From Pararhodobacter sp. SW119 (GTDB lineage Bacteria; Pseudomonadota; Alphaproteobacteria; Rhodobacterales; Rhodobacteraceae), in the NCBI RefSeq assembly GCF_017811755.1, contig NZ_JADDJF010000009.1, positions 1 to 64,000 of the forward strand: DNA of 64,000 nucleotides, read 5' to 3'. Positions within the stretch are counted from its first letter, which is position 1; each line of letters starts with the position of its first letter. The notes below the pieces were generated by a model. The model saw nothing but the letters and a program-made list of their open reading frames with translations. It made no database searches and had not been told where the DNA came from. The translations under genes and the position numbers were made by a program. This document shows, piece after piece, positions 1 to 7,955 of this stretch.

Positions 1-118
1 CGCGCTCGGCGGCATTGTTGGTCAGGCGGATCCGCCCATCATCCAGGAAAGCGGTGAAGGCGCCCCAGCGCTCGCGTTTGGGCGGCATCAGATAGTCGAT
101 GGCGTCGAGACCCATCAT
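1..118 (-). pseudogene. IS66-family transposase remnant (truncated)
   Basis: Minus-strand translation gives MMGLDAIDYLMPPKRERW followed by a stretch ending in DDGRIRLTNNAAERA at the window edge. This matches the C-terminal core of IS66-type transposases, where the NNAAER motif carries the last acidic residue of the DDE catalytic set. The reading frame has a TAG stop at 122-124, immediately upstream of the first ATG, so the N-terminal part of the transposase is missing here. The rest of the C-terminus lies outside the window. It is read as a decayed insertion-sequence fragment; the family call rests on about 39 residues. Confidence 0.7.
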
Positions 119-563
119 GGACTAACAGAAAAAGTGGACCACTCGATGGGGGCGAGTCCAAACCGGACCCAGAATTCGTCTAACTTGCTTATTATTGTGA
201 TAATTGGGAAACTTTGCGTGACCCTGTGCCGCGTCGTGCGGACCCAATCCTCTCGCCCGTGGTCGTCGGCGCCGGGCCGCCGTGAGTGACAATCTGCACG
301 GTGAAATGCCGGCAACTTCCGCCAGTTGTCGTGGAACACTTCGGTTACAACGCATTGATTTCTATTCGTCCGAATAAAACTTATTATGGGGCACAGACCC
401 ATCGATATCATTGGTTCTTAGTCGCGGTTTGGTGCGGCTCCTTTGGCTGCGCAGCAAAGGAGATGAACCTCGGGCACAGCGAACGCCGATGAATTTCGCA
501 AGGTCGCGATGCGATAGTTCGGTTCCTTGGTGAAATCCGGCCTTGATAATTTGACCGTCAGCG
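119..563. other. Gene-free stretch next to the IS remnant
   Basis: No convincing coding frame is seen. Open frames here lack family resemblance and ribosome-binding sites. The segment is locally more AT-rich (around 180-210 and 350-420) than its surroundings. Near 131-141 the sequence AAGTGGACCAC resembles the ends of some insertion sequences (IS21-like), but no partner end is visible. It is probably a junction left by IS insertion and deletion between the IS66 fragment and the end of the anion-channel gene. Confidence 0.4.
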
Positions 564-1628
564 TCACCCACGGCGACCCGCTGCTCCATCCTGGGGGTTC
601 CGCGATCCGCCAGTGACGCCATCGCGGGGGACGCTGATCGCCGCGGCGTTTGTCTTTGCCGCAAGCCCGCCCTGTGCCCAGTCGCGTAGGATACGCACCG
701 CAACCGGCATGTTCAGCCCCGTTGCGGCCAGGACCAGCGCCGCGCCCAGCCAGGCACCCGCGGGATCCGGCAGCGCGCGCAGTACCGCGGATGCAAGCGC
801 CGCCAGCGGAAAGGTCAGTGCGCCCCAGAACGGCGTGAAACCCGCCGCAAGAAGCCAGCGCCCGGCCATGACCAGGACAGCCAGCAACGCCAGCCCGGCC
901 ACCGCAAAACCCAGCGCAAGTTCGCCCCACCCCAGAAGTGCCGCGACCGTGGCGAACAGGCTGACCGGCGCCAGATGGATCGCCAGCAACGGGCGCAGCG
1001 GTGCCGGTGGCACACGGGTCGCAAGCTGGCGCAGGCTTTCGGCCCAGATCAGCAAGGCAATGACAAGCGTGATCCAGAAGATCGCCCGCGCGACCCCGAC
1101 CTGACCCAGCGGGATCAAGGCCAGCGGCGCCAGGATGTAGCCGACGAACACCAGATGAAAAAACGGCGTGACCACGCGCGCTTCCTCGGGGCCCTTGAGG
1201 AAATTGCGCGCGATCATCACGCCAAGACCCGCGAGCAACGCCACACCCACCCAGACCAGTCCGCCCGCCAACCCCGGCGCATAGGGCACCAGCGCCGCTG
1301 CCGTCAGCATCACGCACAGGACCCCCGCGGAAACGCCCGCCCGCCCCGGCAGAACACGCAGTTCTTCGGCGTGGACGCCGGGACGACGCAACGGCTTGGA
1401 GGCCAAAGCGACGGCAGCGAAGGCGAAGAGCAGGACGGCGCCGCCCAAAAACGCCTCGGCCAGGCCGGCGATGACCGGGATTTCCGCGCCCAGGGTCCGC
1501 CAGGCCAGTCCCAGGCCAAGCAGCCCCATGATCGGCGGAAATATTGCCGGCGGCACGCGCTGCCACAGGCCGGGGGGCGTGCTGGGCAGCGGAGGGGGCG
1601 GCGGGAAATGGCGCTTGGACTTGGTCAT
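564..1628 (-). CDS. SLAC1/TehA-like membrane protein (putative anion channel / tellurite-resistance family)
   Basis: A 354-residue integral membrane protein with about ten hydrophobic helices. It starts with a short basic and proline-rich cytoplasmic tail (PPPPPLPSTPP near residues 9-19), then PPAIFPPIMGLLGLGLAW, the pattern of the bacterial TehA/SLAC1 voltage-dependent anion channel family. Such proteins are often annotated as tellurium resistance proteins, but no role in tellurite handling can be read here. The ATG at 1628 was chosen over a much longer upstream frame because the upstream part is low-complexity and antisense to the ZIP gene. The last 25 or so residues after AKTNAAA look non-family, and the gene ends close to the IS66 remnant, so the natural stop may have been lost. 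It is divergent from the ZIP transporter. Confidence 0.72.
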   Translation of the reverse strand: MTKSKRHFPPPPPLPSTPPGLWQRVPPAIFPPIMGLLGLGLAWRTLGAEIPVIAGLAEAFLGGAVLLFAFAAVALASKPLRRPGVHAEELRVLPGRAGVSAGVLCVMLTAAALVPYAPGLAGGLVWVGVALLAGLGVMIARNFLKGPEEARVVTPFFHLVFVGYILAPLALIPLGQVGVARAIFWITLVIALLIWAESLRQLATRVPPAPLRPLLAIHLAPVSLFATVAALLGWGELALGFAVAGLALLAVLVMAGRWLLAAGFTPFWGALTFPLAALASAVLRALPDPAGAWLGAALVLAATGLNMPVAVRILRDWAQGGLAAKTNAAAISVPRDGVTGGSRNPQDGAAGRRG

Positions 1629-1806
1629 GCCGGCATCCGGGTGTGGTTCCGCCCGATAGTCACCCGCGCAGACGGTCGGGGGCAAGGGGTGCTGTCGCCC
1701 GCCGCGCCGGACAGCATGTCGCAGCCGGCGCTCGCTTGACACCGGGTGTCCGCAGCCGCAGCGTGCGCCCCACGCCCAGCCAGCACCGCCAGCCAGAGGC
1801 CCCGCG

Positions 1807-2538
1807 ATGTCAGACCCCACGATTCTCATGGTCTTTCTGGCCGCGCTGATCACCGCATTGGCGACCGGCCTGGGCGCGCTGCCGCTTCTTGCGATGAAAG
1901 AAGCCAGCGCGCGCACGCAGGGCGTCGGCACGGCGATCGCGGCGGGTCTGATGCTGGCGGCCTCGTTCGGGCTGATCCAGGAAGGATTCGCGCTGAACGC
2001 GCCGCGCACGCTCTCCGGGATCGTCGCTGGGCTTCTGCTGATCTGGATCGCGCGGGCGCTGCTTCCCGCGCCGACCGAGGTGACCGCCAGCGCCTCGGCC
2101 CGGCGGAAGATCTTCCTGATCATGGCGGTCATGACCGCGCATTCCGCCGCCGAAGGCATTGGTGTCGGCGTCGCCTGGGGTGGGGGCGAACGCCTGGGCG
2201 AGTTCATCACGCTCGCCATCGCGCTCCACAACATACCCGAGGGGCTGGCGATCGCGCTGGTGATGGTCCCGCGGGGGGCATCGGTCCTGCGCGCCGGGCT
2301 TTTCGCCATCGGGTCGAGCCTGCCGCAACCGCTTCTGGCGGTGCCGGCCTTCCTGTTCGTCCTGACCTTCGCGCCATGGCTGCCGGTCGGGCTGGGCCTG
2401 GCGGCGGGCGCGATGCTGTGGATGGTCTTCGCCGAACTTCTGCCCGAAGCCGCCGGTCAGGTCGAAAGCGGGCTGCTGGGCTCGCTGGTTACCATGTCCT
2501 TCGCGGCGATGCTGGGCGGCATGCTGCTGCTGGAGTGA
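1807..2538 (+). CDS. ZIP-family divalent metal transporter
   Basis: A 243-residue inner-membrane protein with about eight hydrophobic segments. The two signature metal-site helices are present: HSAAEG (H112, E116) and HNIPEG (H141, N142, E145), which form the binuclear transport site in ZIP proteins such as ZupT. It probably imports zinc, iron or manganese; the sequence alone does not settle the metal. The ATG at 1807 opens directly into the first membrane helix. It is divergent from the SLAC1-like gene. No Fur or Zur box was recognised in the 178-bp gap. Confidence 0.85.
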   Translation: MSDPTILMVFLAALITALATGLGALPLLAMKEASARTQGVGTAIAAGLMLAASFGLIQEGFALNAPRTLSGIVAGLLLIWIARALLPAPTEVTASASARRKIFLIMAVMTAHSAAEGIGVGVAWGGGERLGEFITLAIALHNIPEGLAIALVMVPRGASVLRAGLFAIGSSLPQPLLAVPAFLFVLTFAPWLPVGLGLAAGAMLWMVFAELLPEAAGQVESGLLGSLVTMSFAAMLGGMLLLE

Positions 2539-2623
2539 TCGGCGCGGGAATCCTGATGTCTTGCGCGATCACATCGACCTTGGGTGACTTGCTCTGGCAG
2601 CCGCCGCGCGCCATATCAGATGC

Positions 2624-3304
2624 ATGCTCAAGCTCACACCATTGCTGCTGGCACTGGCCTACGCGTTTCTGGTCTACCAGTTTTCATCCTGGCGGACCCG
2701 CCGCGAACTGGACGCGCGTTCCGCCCAGCTGGCCGATCGTCAGCTGAACGCGCTTTGCGACCGGATGGCGCAAGCTCTGAATCTTCCGAAGATCAAGGTG
2801 CACGTCTACGACATCGAACCGATCAACGGTCTGGCCGCGCCGGATGGGCGCATCTTCATTACCCGCGGCTTCCTGCAGAAATACCGCGCCGGCGCGGTCT
2901 CGGCCGAGGAGCTGGCCTCGGTCATCGCGCATGAACTGGGTCATGTGGCATTGGGCCATACGCGCAAGCGGATGATCGACTTTTCAGGACAGAACGCGAT
3001 CCGGCTGGCGCTGGCCACGGTCTTCAACCGGTTCCTGCCCGGGATCGGGCCGCTCATCGCCTCCGGGCTTGTGACGCTGCTGGCCGCGGGGCTGAGCCGG
3101 TCGGACGAATACGAGGCCGACGAATACGCCGCGGCCCTGCTGACCAAGGCAGGCATCGGCACCGCGCCGCAGAAGGCGCTGTTTGCGAAGCTGGAAAGGC
3201 TGACGGGGATGGGCGGCGGGCCACCCGCTTGGCTGGCGAGCCATCCCAGCACCGAGGACCGCATCAAGGCCATCGAAGCGCTGGAAGCGCGCTGGTTGGC
3301 CTGA
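2624..3304 (+). CDS. M48-family zinc metallopeptidase (membrane-anchored)
   Basis: This 226-residue protein has an N-terminal signal-anchor helix (residues 3-20) followed by a peptidase M48 domain. The zinc motif HELGH is at residues 103-107 within HELGHVALGH, and the downstream DEYEAD (around E162) supplies the third ligand in the manner of HtpX/Oma1 peptidases. It lacks the multi-helix membrane part of HtpX and has no TPR tail as in BepA, so it is a compact single-anchor member. It probably degrades or processes misfolded envelope proteins. It is the last gene before a convergent terminator shared with the VOC gene. Confidence 0.83.
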   Translation: MLKLTPLLLALAYAFLVYQFSSWRTRRELDARSAQLADRQLNALCDRMAQALNLPKIKVHVYDIEPINGLAAPDGRIFITRGFLQKYRAGAVSAEELASVIAHELGHVALGHTRKRMIDFSGQNAIRLALATVFNRFLPGIGPLIASGLVTLLAAGLSRSDEYEADEYAAALLTKAGIGTAPQKALFAKLERLTGMGGGPPAWLASHPSTEDRIKAIEALEARWLA

Positions 3305-3327
3305 CCGGCGCTCTTGCTACGGAAAAT

Positions 3328-3349
3328 GGGCGGGACCGAAGCCCCGCCC
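3328..3349 (-). terminator. Hairpin terminator for the VOC gene
   Basis: Read on the minus strand, a nine-base-pair GC stem (one G-U pair) is closed by a UUCG tetraloop and followed by ATTTTCC. It lies between the converging M48 and VOC genes, 73 nt after the VOC stop. The stem would also form in the plus-strand transcript, so it may act in both directions. Confidence 0.6.
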
Positions 3350-3421
3350 CTTACCAATACCTTCTCAGAACGCGGACGGTATCGCACGGATGTATGAAAA
3401 GACCGTGACGCGCTGCGCGGC

Positions 3422-4000
3422 TCAGGTGACTGGTTCCTTCTCCAGTTCCTTGGCATGCAGCCAGTCGGCGTGCTTCGGCGCGCGCTTCGTCTGGCTCCAT
3501 TCCTCGAGCATCTCCCATTTCACGGAGTCGAGGCGTTTGAGCATCGCCTCCTCCTCGGGGTCCGGGCAGGCCAGTTCGATCCGGTGGCCATTGGGGTCGA
3601 AGAAATAGATCGAATGGAAGATCGAATGATCGGTAACGCCCAGCACGTCGACCCCGTTCGCCTCCAGATGATCCTTGAACGCAAGCAGCGTGTCTCGGTC
3701 CTTGACCTTGAAGGCGATATGCTGGACCCAGACCGGCGTGTTCGGATCGCGGCCCATCTCGGGCTTAGTCGGCAGTTCGAAGAAGGCCAGGATATTGCCC
3801 TGCCCGGCATCGAGGAAGATGTGCATGTAGGGATCGGGCTCGTGCGTTGACGGCACCTTGTCCTCGGCGATGGCCAGAACGAAATCCATGTTCAGGATCC
3901 TGGTGTACCATTCGACCGTCTGCTTGGCGTCGCGGCAGCGATAGGCCACGTGGTGCATCTGCTCGATCTTCAGGGTCGGCGTGGTGATCGGGGCGTTCAT
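3422..4000 (-). CDS. VOC-superfamily protein (glyoxalase/dioxygenase-like)
   Basis: A 192-residue vicinal-oxygen-chelate protein. Two beta-alpha-beta-beta-beta modules are visible, with likely metal ligands H17 (MHHVAY), H94 (VQHIAF) and E142 (HRIEL), as in glyoxalase I and extradiol dioxygenases. The substrate is not evident. A basic, acidic-rich C-terminal tail extends beyond the fold. The ATG at 4000 is chosen because GGAGAG lies six bases upstream; the longer frame to 4054 would run through the palindromic operators. It is a single-gene unit behind two TTGCA-N2-TGCAA palindromes, so it is probably controlled by a MarR-type repressor encoded elsewhere. Confidence 0.75.
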   Translation of the reverse strand: MNAPITTPTLKIEQMHHVAYRCRDAKQTVEWYTRILNMDFVLAIAEDKVPSTHEPDPYMHIFLDAGQGNILAFFELPTKPEMGRDPNTPVWVQHIAFKVKDRDTLLAFKDHLEANGVDVLGVTDHSIFHSIYFFDPNGHRIELACPDPEEEAMLKRLDSVKWEMLEEWSQTKRAPKHADWLHAKELEKEPVT

Positions 4001-4018
4001 CGCAAGCTCTCCATATCG

Positions 4019-4087
4019 TTGCATCTGCAATGGCATGCCGCCGATACACCACATCTACTGATTCGAGTCAACTCGTTGCAGGTGCAA
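4019..4087. promoter_or_regulatory. Paired TTGCA-N2-TGCAA palindromes (MarR-type operators)
   Basis: Two matching inverted repeats, TTGCATCTGCAA (4019-4030) and TTGCAGGTGCAA (4076-4087), lie upstream of the VOC gene, each flanked by CG on the left and TG on the right. Their centres are 57 bp apart. A third palindrome of the same geometry, CGAGTCAACTCG (4064-4075), abuts the second. Five-base half-sites with a two-base spacer are typical of MarR-family operators. The first site starts 19 bp before the VOC ATG, so binding there should block transcription or its start. Confidence 0.55.
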
Positions 4088-4234
4088 TGACCTGTACGGT
4101 GATCAACAACGTTCGCGCGCCCCGAGCGCGACGGCCGCGGACAAAGGTTTCATTGCGGTTAATCGGCCCAATTAACCCACCTGAATCATGGTGTTACAAT
4201 TTGGTCCGCATGCGGACCGCTGCCCGCGCAGGGC

Positions 4235-4741
4235 TCAATCGCGCCCGCGGTAGGGCTCGACATATTGCAGCGCCATGTCCCAGGGGAAGAAGATCCAGGT
4301 ATCCTGGCTCACCTCGGTGATGTAGGTCTCCACCATCGGCTTGCCCTTCGGCTTGGCGTATACCGTCGCAAAATGCGCCTTCGGATAAAGCGCGCGCACG
4401 AGTTCGAGCGTCCGTCCGGTATCGACCAGGTCGTCCACGATCAGCACGCCCTCGCCCTGGTTGCCCATGATCTCGGGGTTGGGGGCCTTGATCAGTTCCG
4501 GCTCCGCCTGGGTCTGCCGGTCGTAGCTCTTGACCGACACGGTATCGACAACGCGGATATCCAGTTCGCGGCTGACGATCATCGCGGGCGCCATGCCGCC
4601 ACGTGTGATGGCCACGACCGCGCGCCAGTATCCGTCATCGGGACCAAGCCCCTGCAGGCGCCAGGCCAGCGCGCGCGCATCGCGATGAAGCTGGTCCCAA
4701 CTGACGTGGAACCCTTTCTCATGGGGCAGACGATCCTGCAT
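4235..4741 (-). CDS. gpt: Xanthine/guanine phosphoribosyltransferase
   Basis: A 168-residue type I phosphoribosyltransferase. The PRPP-binding loop [13 protein letters not shown] is intact, and the N-terminal part ([10 protein letters not shown]) and C-terminal WIFFPWD match bacterial Gpt. It converts xanthine, guanine or hypoxanthine and PRPP into the nucleotide monophosphate for purine salvage in the cytoplasm. Two ATGs occur in tandem (4744 and 4741); the second is preferred because AAGGAGG ends five bases before it. It appears to be a single-gene unit, with fabI 130 bp upstream on the same strand. Confidence 0.9.
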   Translation of the reverse strand: MQDRLPHEKGFHVSWDQLHRDARALAWRLQGLGPDDGYWRAVVAITRGGMAPAMIVSRELDIRVVDTVSVKSYDRQTQAEPELIKAPNPEIMGNQGEGVLIVDDLVDTGRTLELVRALYPKAHFATVYAKPKGKPMVETYITEVSQDTWIFFPWDMALQYVEPYRGRD

Positions 4742-4874
4742 CATATCCTCCTTCCATCAGCGATCGACTCAAACCCGCAACTTCGGCGATAGCAGCGGAG
4801 GCGCAACTTGCGCGCGCGTGAACACCCGCCCCGCCGGGCCGAGAAGCCAGCGCCACCGAAATACCGTCCCGTGA

Positions 4875-5699
4875 TCAACTTTCCTTGCGCCCCGTGACCG
4901 CATCGATATCCGGCGCATCGACCGCCTTCATGCCGACAACATGATAGCCCGCGTCGACATGCAGGACCTCGCCCGTCGTCCCCGATCCCAGGTCCGACAG
5001 AAGGTAGAGCGCCGCCTTGCCGACTTCGTCCTGCGTCACGTTCCGGCGCAGGGGCGAGTTCAGCTCGTTCCATTTCATGATGTAGCGGAAATCGCCGATG
5101 CCACTGGCGGCTAGGGTCTTGATCGGTCCGGCACTGATCGCGTTCACGCGGATGCCATCCTTGCCCAGATCCTCGGCGATATACATGACCGAGGATTCGA
5201 GCGCGGCCTTGGCCAGACCCATGACGTTGTAATGCGGCATGACCTTCTCGGCGCCGTAGTAGGTCAGGGTCAACAGGCTGCCGCCGGGGCGCATCATCGC
5301 CGCGGCCCGCTGGCAGACGGCGGTAAACGAATAGACCGAGATATCCATCGTCATCCGGAAATTCTCGCGCGAGGTGTCGACGTAGCGACCGCGCAACTCG
5401 CTCTTGTCCGAAAAGCCGATGGCGTGGACGACGAAGTCGATCTCGTCCCACATGTTCTTCACGTCGGCGAACAACCGGTCGAGCGAGTCCATGTCGCCCA
5501 CGTCGCATTCGAAAAGCCGCGGCACGCCAAGGCGTTCGGCCAGCGGATGAACACGTTTCTTGAGGGCCTCGCCCTGGTAGGAAAAGGCCAGTTCGGCCCC
5601 CTGCCCCGCCAGCGCCTGTGCAATTCCCCAGGCAATGGACTTGTCATTTGCCAGACCCATGATCAGGCCGCGACGCCCCTGCATCAACCCTGCCGACAT
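4875..5699 (-). CDS. fabI: Enoyl-[acyl-carrier-protein] reductase [NADH] FabI
   Basis: This 274-residue SDR-fold enzyme reduces the trans-2 double bond of enoyl-ACP in the last step of fatty-acid elongation. FabI hallmarks are present: the [11 protein letters not shown] nucleotide-binding region, and active-site Y147, Y157 and K164 in [18 protein letters not shown], aligned with E. coli Y146, Y156 and K163. The ATG at 5699 follows GGTGGAG at proper spacing; the in-frame GTG at 5711 would overlap that site. Length is normal for alphaproteobacterial FabI. It is divergent from pdxH. Triclosan and isoniazid-type inhibitors target this family. Confidence 0.93.
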   Translation of the reverse strand: MSAGLMQGRRGLIMGLANDKSIAWGIAQALAGQGAELAFSYQGEALKKRVHPLAERLGVPRLFECDVGDMDSLDRLFADVKNMWDEIDFVVHAIGFSDKSELRGRYVDTSRENFRMTMDISVYSFTAVCQRAAAMMRPGGSLLTLTYYGAEKVMPHYNVMGLAKAALESSVMYIAEDLGKDGIRVNAISAGPIKTLAASGIGDFRYIMKWNELNSPLRRNVTQDEVGKAALYLLSDLGSGTTGEVLHVDAGYHVVGMKAVDAPDIDAVTGRKES

Positions 5700-5848
5700 G
5701 TCGCTCTCCACCTTGCCAGGACGTCGTGCCCAGCTTTAGGCGAAAGCCAATGCCCCATCAAGGCCGGGCGATCTGCGACGGTTTTGGCTGTTGCATTCGA
5801 CGCGGCCCGCTGCAACGGTCCGCTCCAAAGCTAACCGAGGTGTTCACG

Positions 5849-6466
5849 ATGACCGAGGATCAAGCCGCCCGCAGCGGTATCTTCGCCGGCGACGATCCCT
5901 TCCACGTCGCCCGCCGCTGGCTGGAAGAGGCCGAGAAGACCGAACCGAACGATCCCAGCGCCATCGCACTCGCCACAGTCGACGCAGAGGGCCGACCGAA
6001 TGCGCGCATGGTGCTCCTGAAGGGGATCGAGGAGGGCGGCTTCGTCTTCTACACCAACTTCGGCAGCGTGAAGGCGGTCGAGATCGAGACCGCGGGCCAA
6101 GCCGCCTTCGTTCTGCACTGGAAATCCCTGCGCCGCCAGATCCGCGTGCGCGGCCGCGTCCAACGGGTCGAGGGGACCGTGGCCGATGCCTATTTCGCGT
6201 CGCGCTCCTTGCAGTCGCGGCTGGGGGCCTGGGCATCGCGTCAGTCGCAGCCGCTGGCGTCGCGCACCGCGCTGATGGGCGAGGTCGCGCGGCAGACCGC
6301 AAAGCTGGGTCCGAACCCGCCGCGCCCGCCTTTCTGGGGCGGTTACAGAATCACTCCGTTCGAAATCGAGTTCTGGGCGGATGGCGCCTTCCGGTTGCAT
6401 GACCGGTTCCGCTGGACACGCAATGCGGTAGCGGATCGGTGGAAGGTGACCCGTTTGAGCCCCTGA
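5849..6466 (+). CDS. pdxH: Pyridoxamine/pyridoxine 5'-phosphate oxidase
   Basis: A 205-residue FMN-dependent oxidase that makes pyridoxal 5'-phosphate from PNP or PMP, the final step of vitamin B6 synthesis and salvage. Conserved stretches include RMVLLKG, FYTNFGS and the C-terminal dimerisation and FMN region [15 protein letters not shown] with RLHDR. The ATG at 5849 gives the family length; the frame extends upstream to 5726 but that part is not family-like. It is divergent from fabI across about 150 bp. Confidence 0.93.
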   Translation: MTEDQAARSGIFAGDDPFHVARRWLEEAEKTEPNDPSAIALATVDAEGRPNARMVLLKGIEEGGFVFYTNFGSVKAVEIETAGQAAFVLHWKSLRRQIRVRGRVQRVEGTVADAYFASRSLQSRLGAWASRQSQPLASRTALMGEVARQTAKLGPNPPRPPFWGGYRITPFEIEFWADGAFRLHDRFRWTRNAVADRWKVTRLSP

Positions 6467-6556
6467 TCACGATTTCCAGATGACGAAGCTTGAATTTCGC
6501 GGCACATCGGCAGAGAATTAACCATTGTCGTTGCGCCGGGTACTGGGTGACCGAGC

Positions 6557-7087
6557 ATGGTGGAAGTCGATCCCGCGCTACCCAAGGTTCGGGGCCTTGT
6601 GAAATGGTTCGACCCCGCGAAGGGGTTCGGCTTTATCGTCGCGGACGACGGTGGCCCGGATATCCTTTTGCATGTCAACGCCCTGCGCAACTATGGTCAG
6701 AGTTCGGTCTGCGACCGCGCCGGAATCGTCGTCAGCGTGCAACAGACGCAGCGCGGCCTTCAGGCAGTCGAGGTTTTCGAAGTCATCCCCCCACCGCTGG
6801 AACTGGAAGACGATGTCGGTCATCCGGACATCACCGAGGCCGACATCCTCGCGCTGCCGCTGGAGCCCGCGCGGGTGAAGTGGTTCGACAAGATCAAGGG
6901 TTTCGGTTTCGCCAATGTCTTCGGTCGAAGCGAGGATGTGTTCATCCACATGGAGTCGCTCCGCCGCTCGGGCTTTGCCGATCTGCAACCCGGCGAAGCC
7001 GTCGCCTTGCGCATCCTGGAGGGCGAGCGCGGTCGCATGGCAATCATGATCGCCGCCTGGGAAGCTGGCCTGCGGAGTGCGCGCTGA
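6557..7087 (+). CDS. Tandem cold-shock-domain protein
   Basis: A 176-residue protein with two cold-shock (OB-fold) domains. Domain 1 covers about residues 11-78 with RNP1-like KGFGFI and RNP2-like ILLHV. Domain 2 covers about 104-170 with KGFGFA and DVFIHM. An acidic linker (about 79-103) joins them. Such double-CSD proteins are common in alphaproteobacteria and act as RNA chaperones or single-strand nucleic-acid binders. In each repeat the family aromatic residues of the nucleic-acid face (W, F, F, H) are retained. The DUF192 gene begins right after its stop, so the two are co-transcribed. Confidence 0.88.
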   Translation: MVEVDPALPKVRGLVKWFDPAKGFGFIVADDGGPDILLHVNALRNYGQSSVCDRAGIVVSVQQTQRGLQAVEVFEVIPPPLELEDDVGHPDITEADILALPLEPARVKWFDKIKGFGFANVFGRSEDVFIHMESLRRSGFADLQPGEAVALRILEGERGRMAIMIAAWEAGLRSAR

Positions 7088-7573
7088 ATGCAACGCGCGA
7101 CTTTTCTGGCCGGCGCAATCTTCGCGTTCCTTTGTCTTTTCGTTGCCCCCGTCTCGGCGGCCTGTCGCGACGACGTGGTGCATCTGCGCGGTGAATGGGG
7201 ACAGGTGCGCTTCTCGGTCGAGTTGGCAGATACGCCCGCAAGCCGTGCGCAGGGTCTGATGAACCGCCCGTCGATGCCGCGCATGGCCGGCATGCTGTTC
7301 ATCTACGAACGCCCCGATCGCGCGGTCTTCTGGATGGAAAACACGCTGATCCCCTTGGACATGCTGTTTCTCGACGAAACCGCAACCGTCAGGCACATCC
7401 ACAACGAGGCGCGTCCGCTTGACCGCACGCCCATCGACGGGGGCGAGGACGTCTTGTTCGTGCTGGAGATAAACGGCGGCCTTGCGCGGCAACTCGGGAT
7501 AACACCGGGCAGCGAATTGCGGCACCCGCGCGTCGACCCGGAACTGGCCGCCTGGCCCTGCCCCGACGACTGA
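7088..7573 (+). CDS. DUF192 family exported protein
   Basis: A 161-residue protein with a Sec signal peptide (residues 1-24, ending VSAA) followed by a DUF192 domain: an ASRAQGLMNRPSMP-type opening, then MLFIYERPDRAVFWM, the NTLIPLDMLF core and a GLARQLGITPGSEL ending. Function is unknown for the family. It acts in the periplasm if the signal is cut. Its ATG directly follows the stop of the cold-shock gene, a translationally coupled arrangement seen in other Rhodobacterales. Confidence 0.85.
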   Translation: MQRATFLAGAIFAFLCLFVAPVSAACRDDVVHLRGEWGQVRFSVELADTPASRAQGLMNRPSMPRMAGMLFIYERPDRAVFWMENTLIPLDMLFLDETATVRHIHNEARPLDRTPIDGGEDVLFVLEINGGLARQLGITPGSELRHPRVDPELAAWPCPDD

Positions 7574-7624
7574 CCGCGCATTCGTGCTTTTCAGCCTGCG
7601 TTGCGTGGGCTATGGAGCCTTCGT

Positions 7625-7701
7625 CGGGGCGTGGCGCAGCCTGGTAGCGCGTCGGTTTTGGGTACCGAAGGTCGTCAGTTCGAATCTGGCCGCCCCGACC
7701 A
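7625..7701 (+). tRNA. tRNA-Pro (anticodon UGG)
   Basis: The acceptor stem CGGGGCG (7625-7631) pairs with CGCCCCG (7691-7697), followed by discriminator A and an encoded CCA. The anticodon arm is TCGGT-TTTGGGT-ACCGA, which places TGG at positions 34-36. The T arm contains GTTCGAATC. Length is 77 nt, normal for tRNA-Pro. It lies between the DUF192 gene and gap. Confidence 0.95.
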
Positions 7702-7792
7702 GCATCTCATTCTCCGCGCGATTCGAAACCCGCAACCTGGGCGTGAACCGGGGTGGCGCCTTGCGCCTCGGCGCTGCACACTGTCGGCGAAG

Positions 7793-7833
7793 GTTAGCGC
7801 CAACATCGGGTGGTTCGGGAGGTTTGCGCTAAC
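7793..7833. promoter_or_regulatory. Two LacI-type operators upstream of gap
   Basis: GTTAGCGCCAAC (7793-7804) and GTTTGCGCTAAC (7822-7833) are near-perfect 12-bp palindromes centred on CG, each with one mismatched pair. Together they give the consensus GTTwGCGCyAAC. Their centres are 29 bp apart and they lie 120-160 bp before the gap start. A central CG in a short palindrome is the mark of LacI-family operators. Alphaproteobacteria control glycolytic and gluconeogenic genes with the LacI-type regulator CceR, so this is a plausible site for it; the link is inference. Confidence 0.5.
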
Positions 7834-7955
7834 ACGTTGCCGTTAATGAGTTTTCCGCCTTTCACCGACGCCGCTCCGCCGGTATAGCATGATCAGACAC
7901 GGGGACGCGGGCCGGGACTGTCCGCGCGGCGGAGTTTCGGACCGGAGGCGTTTTC

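Noticed and set aside
1629-2309. Long N-terminal extension of the SLAC1-like frame
   Set aside because: It is the antisense shadow of the ZIP transporter and low-complexity; the family N-terminus begins at 1628.
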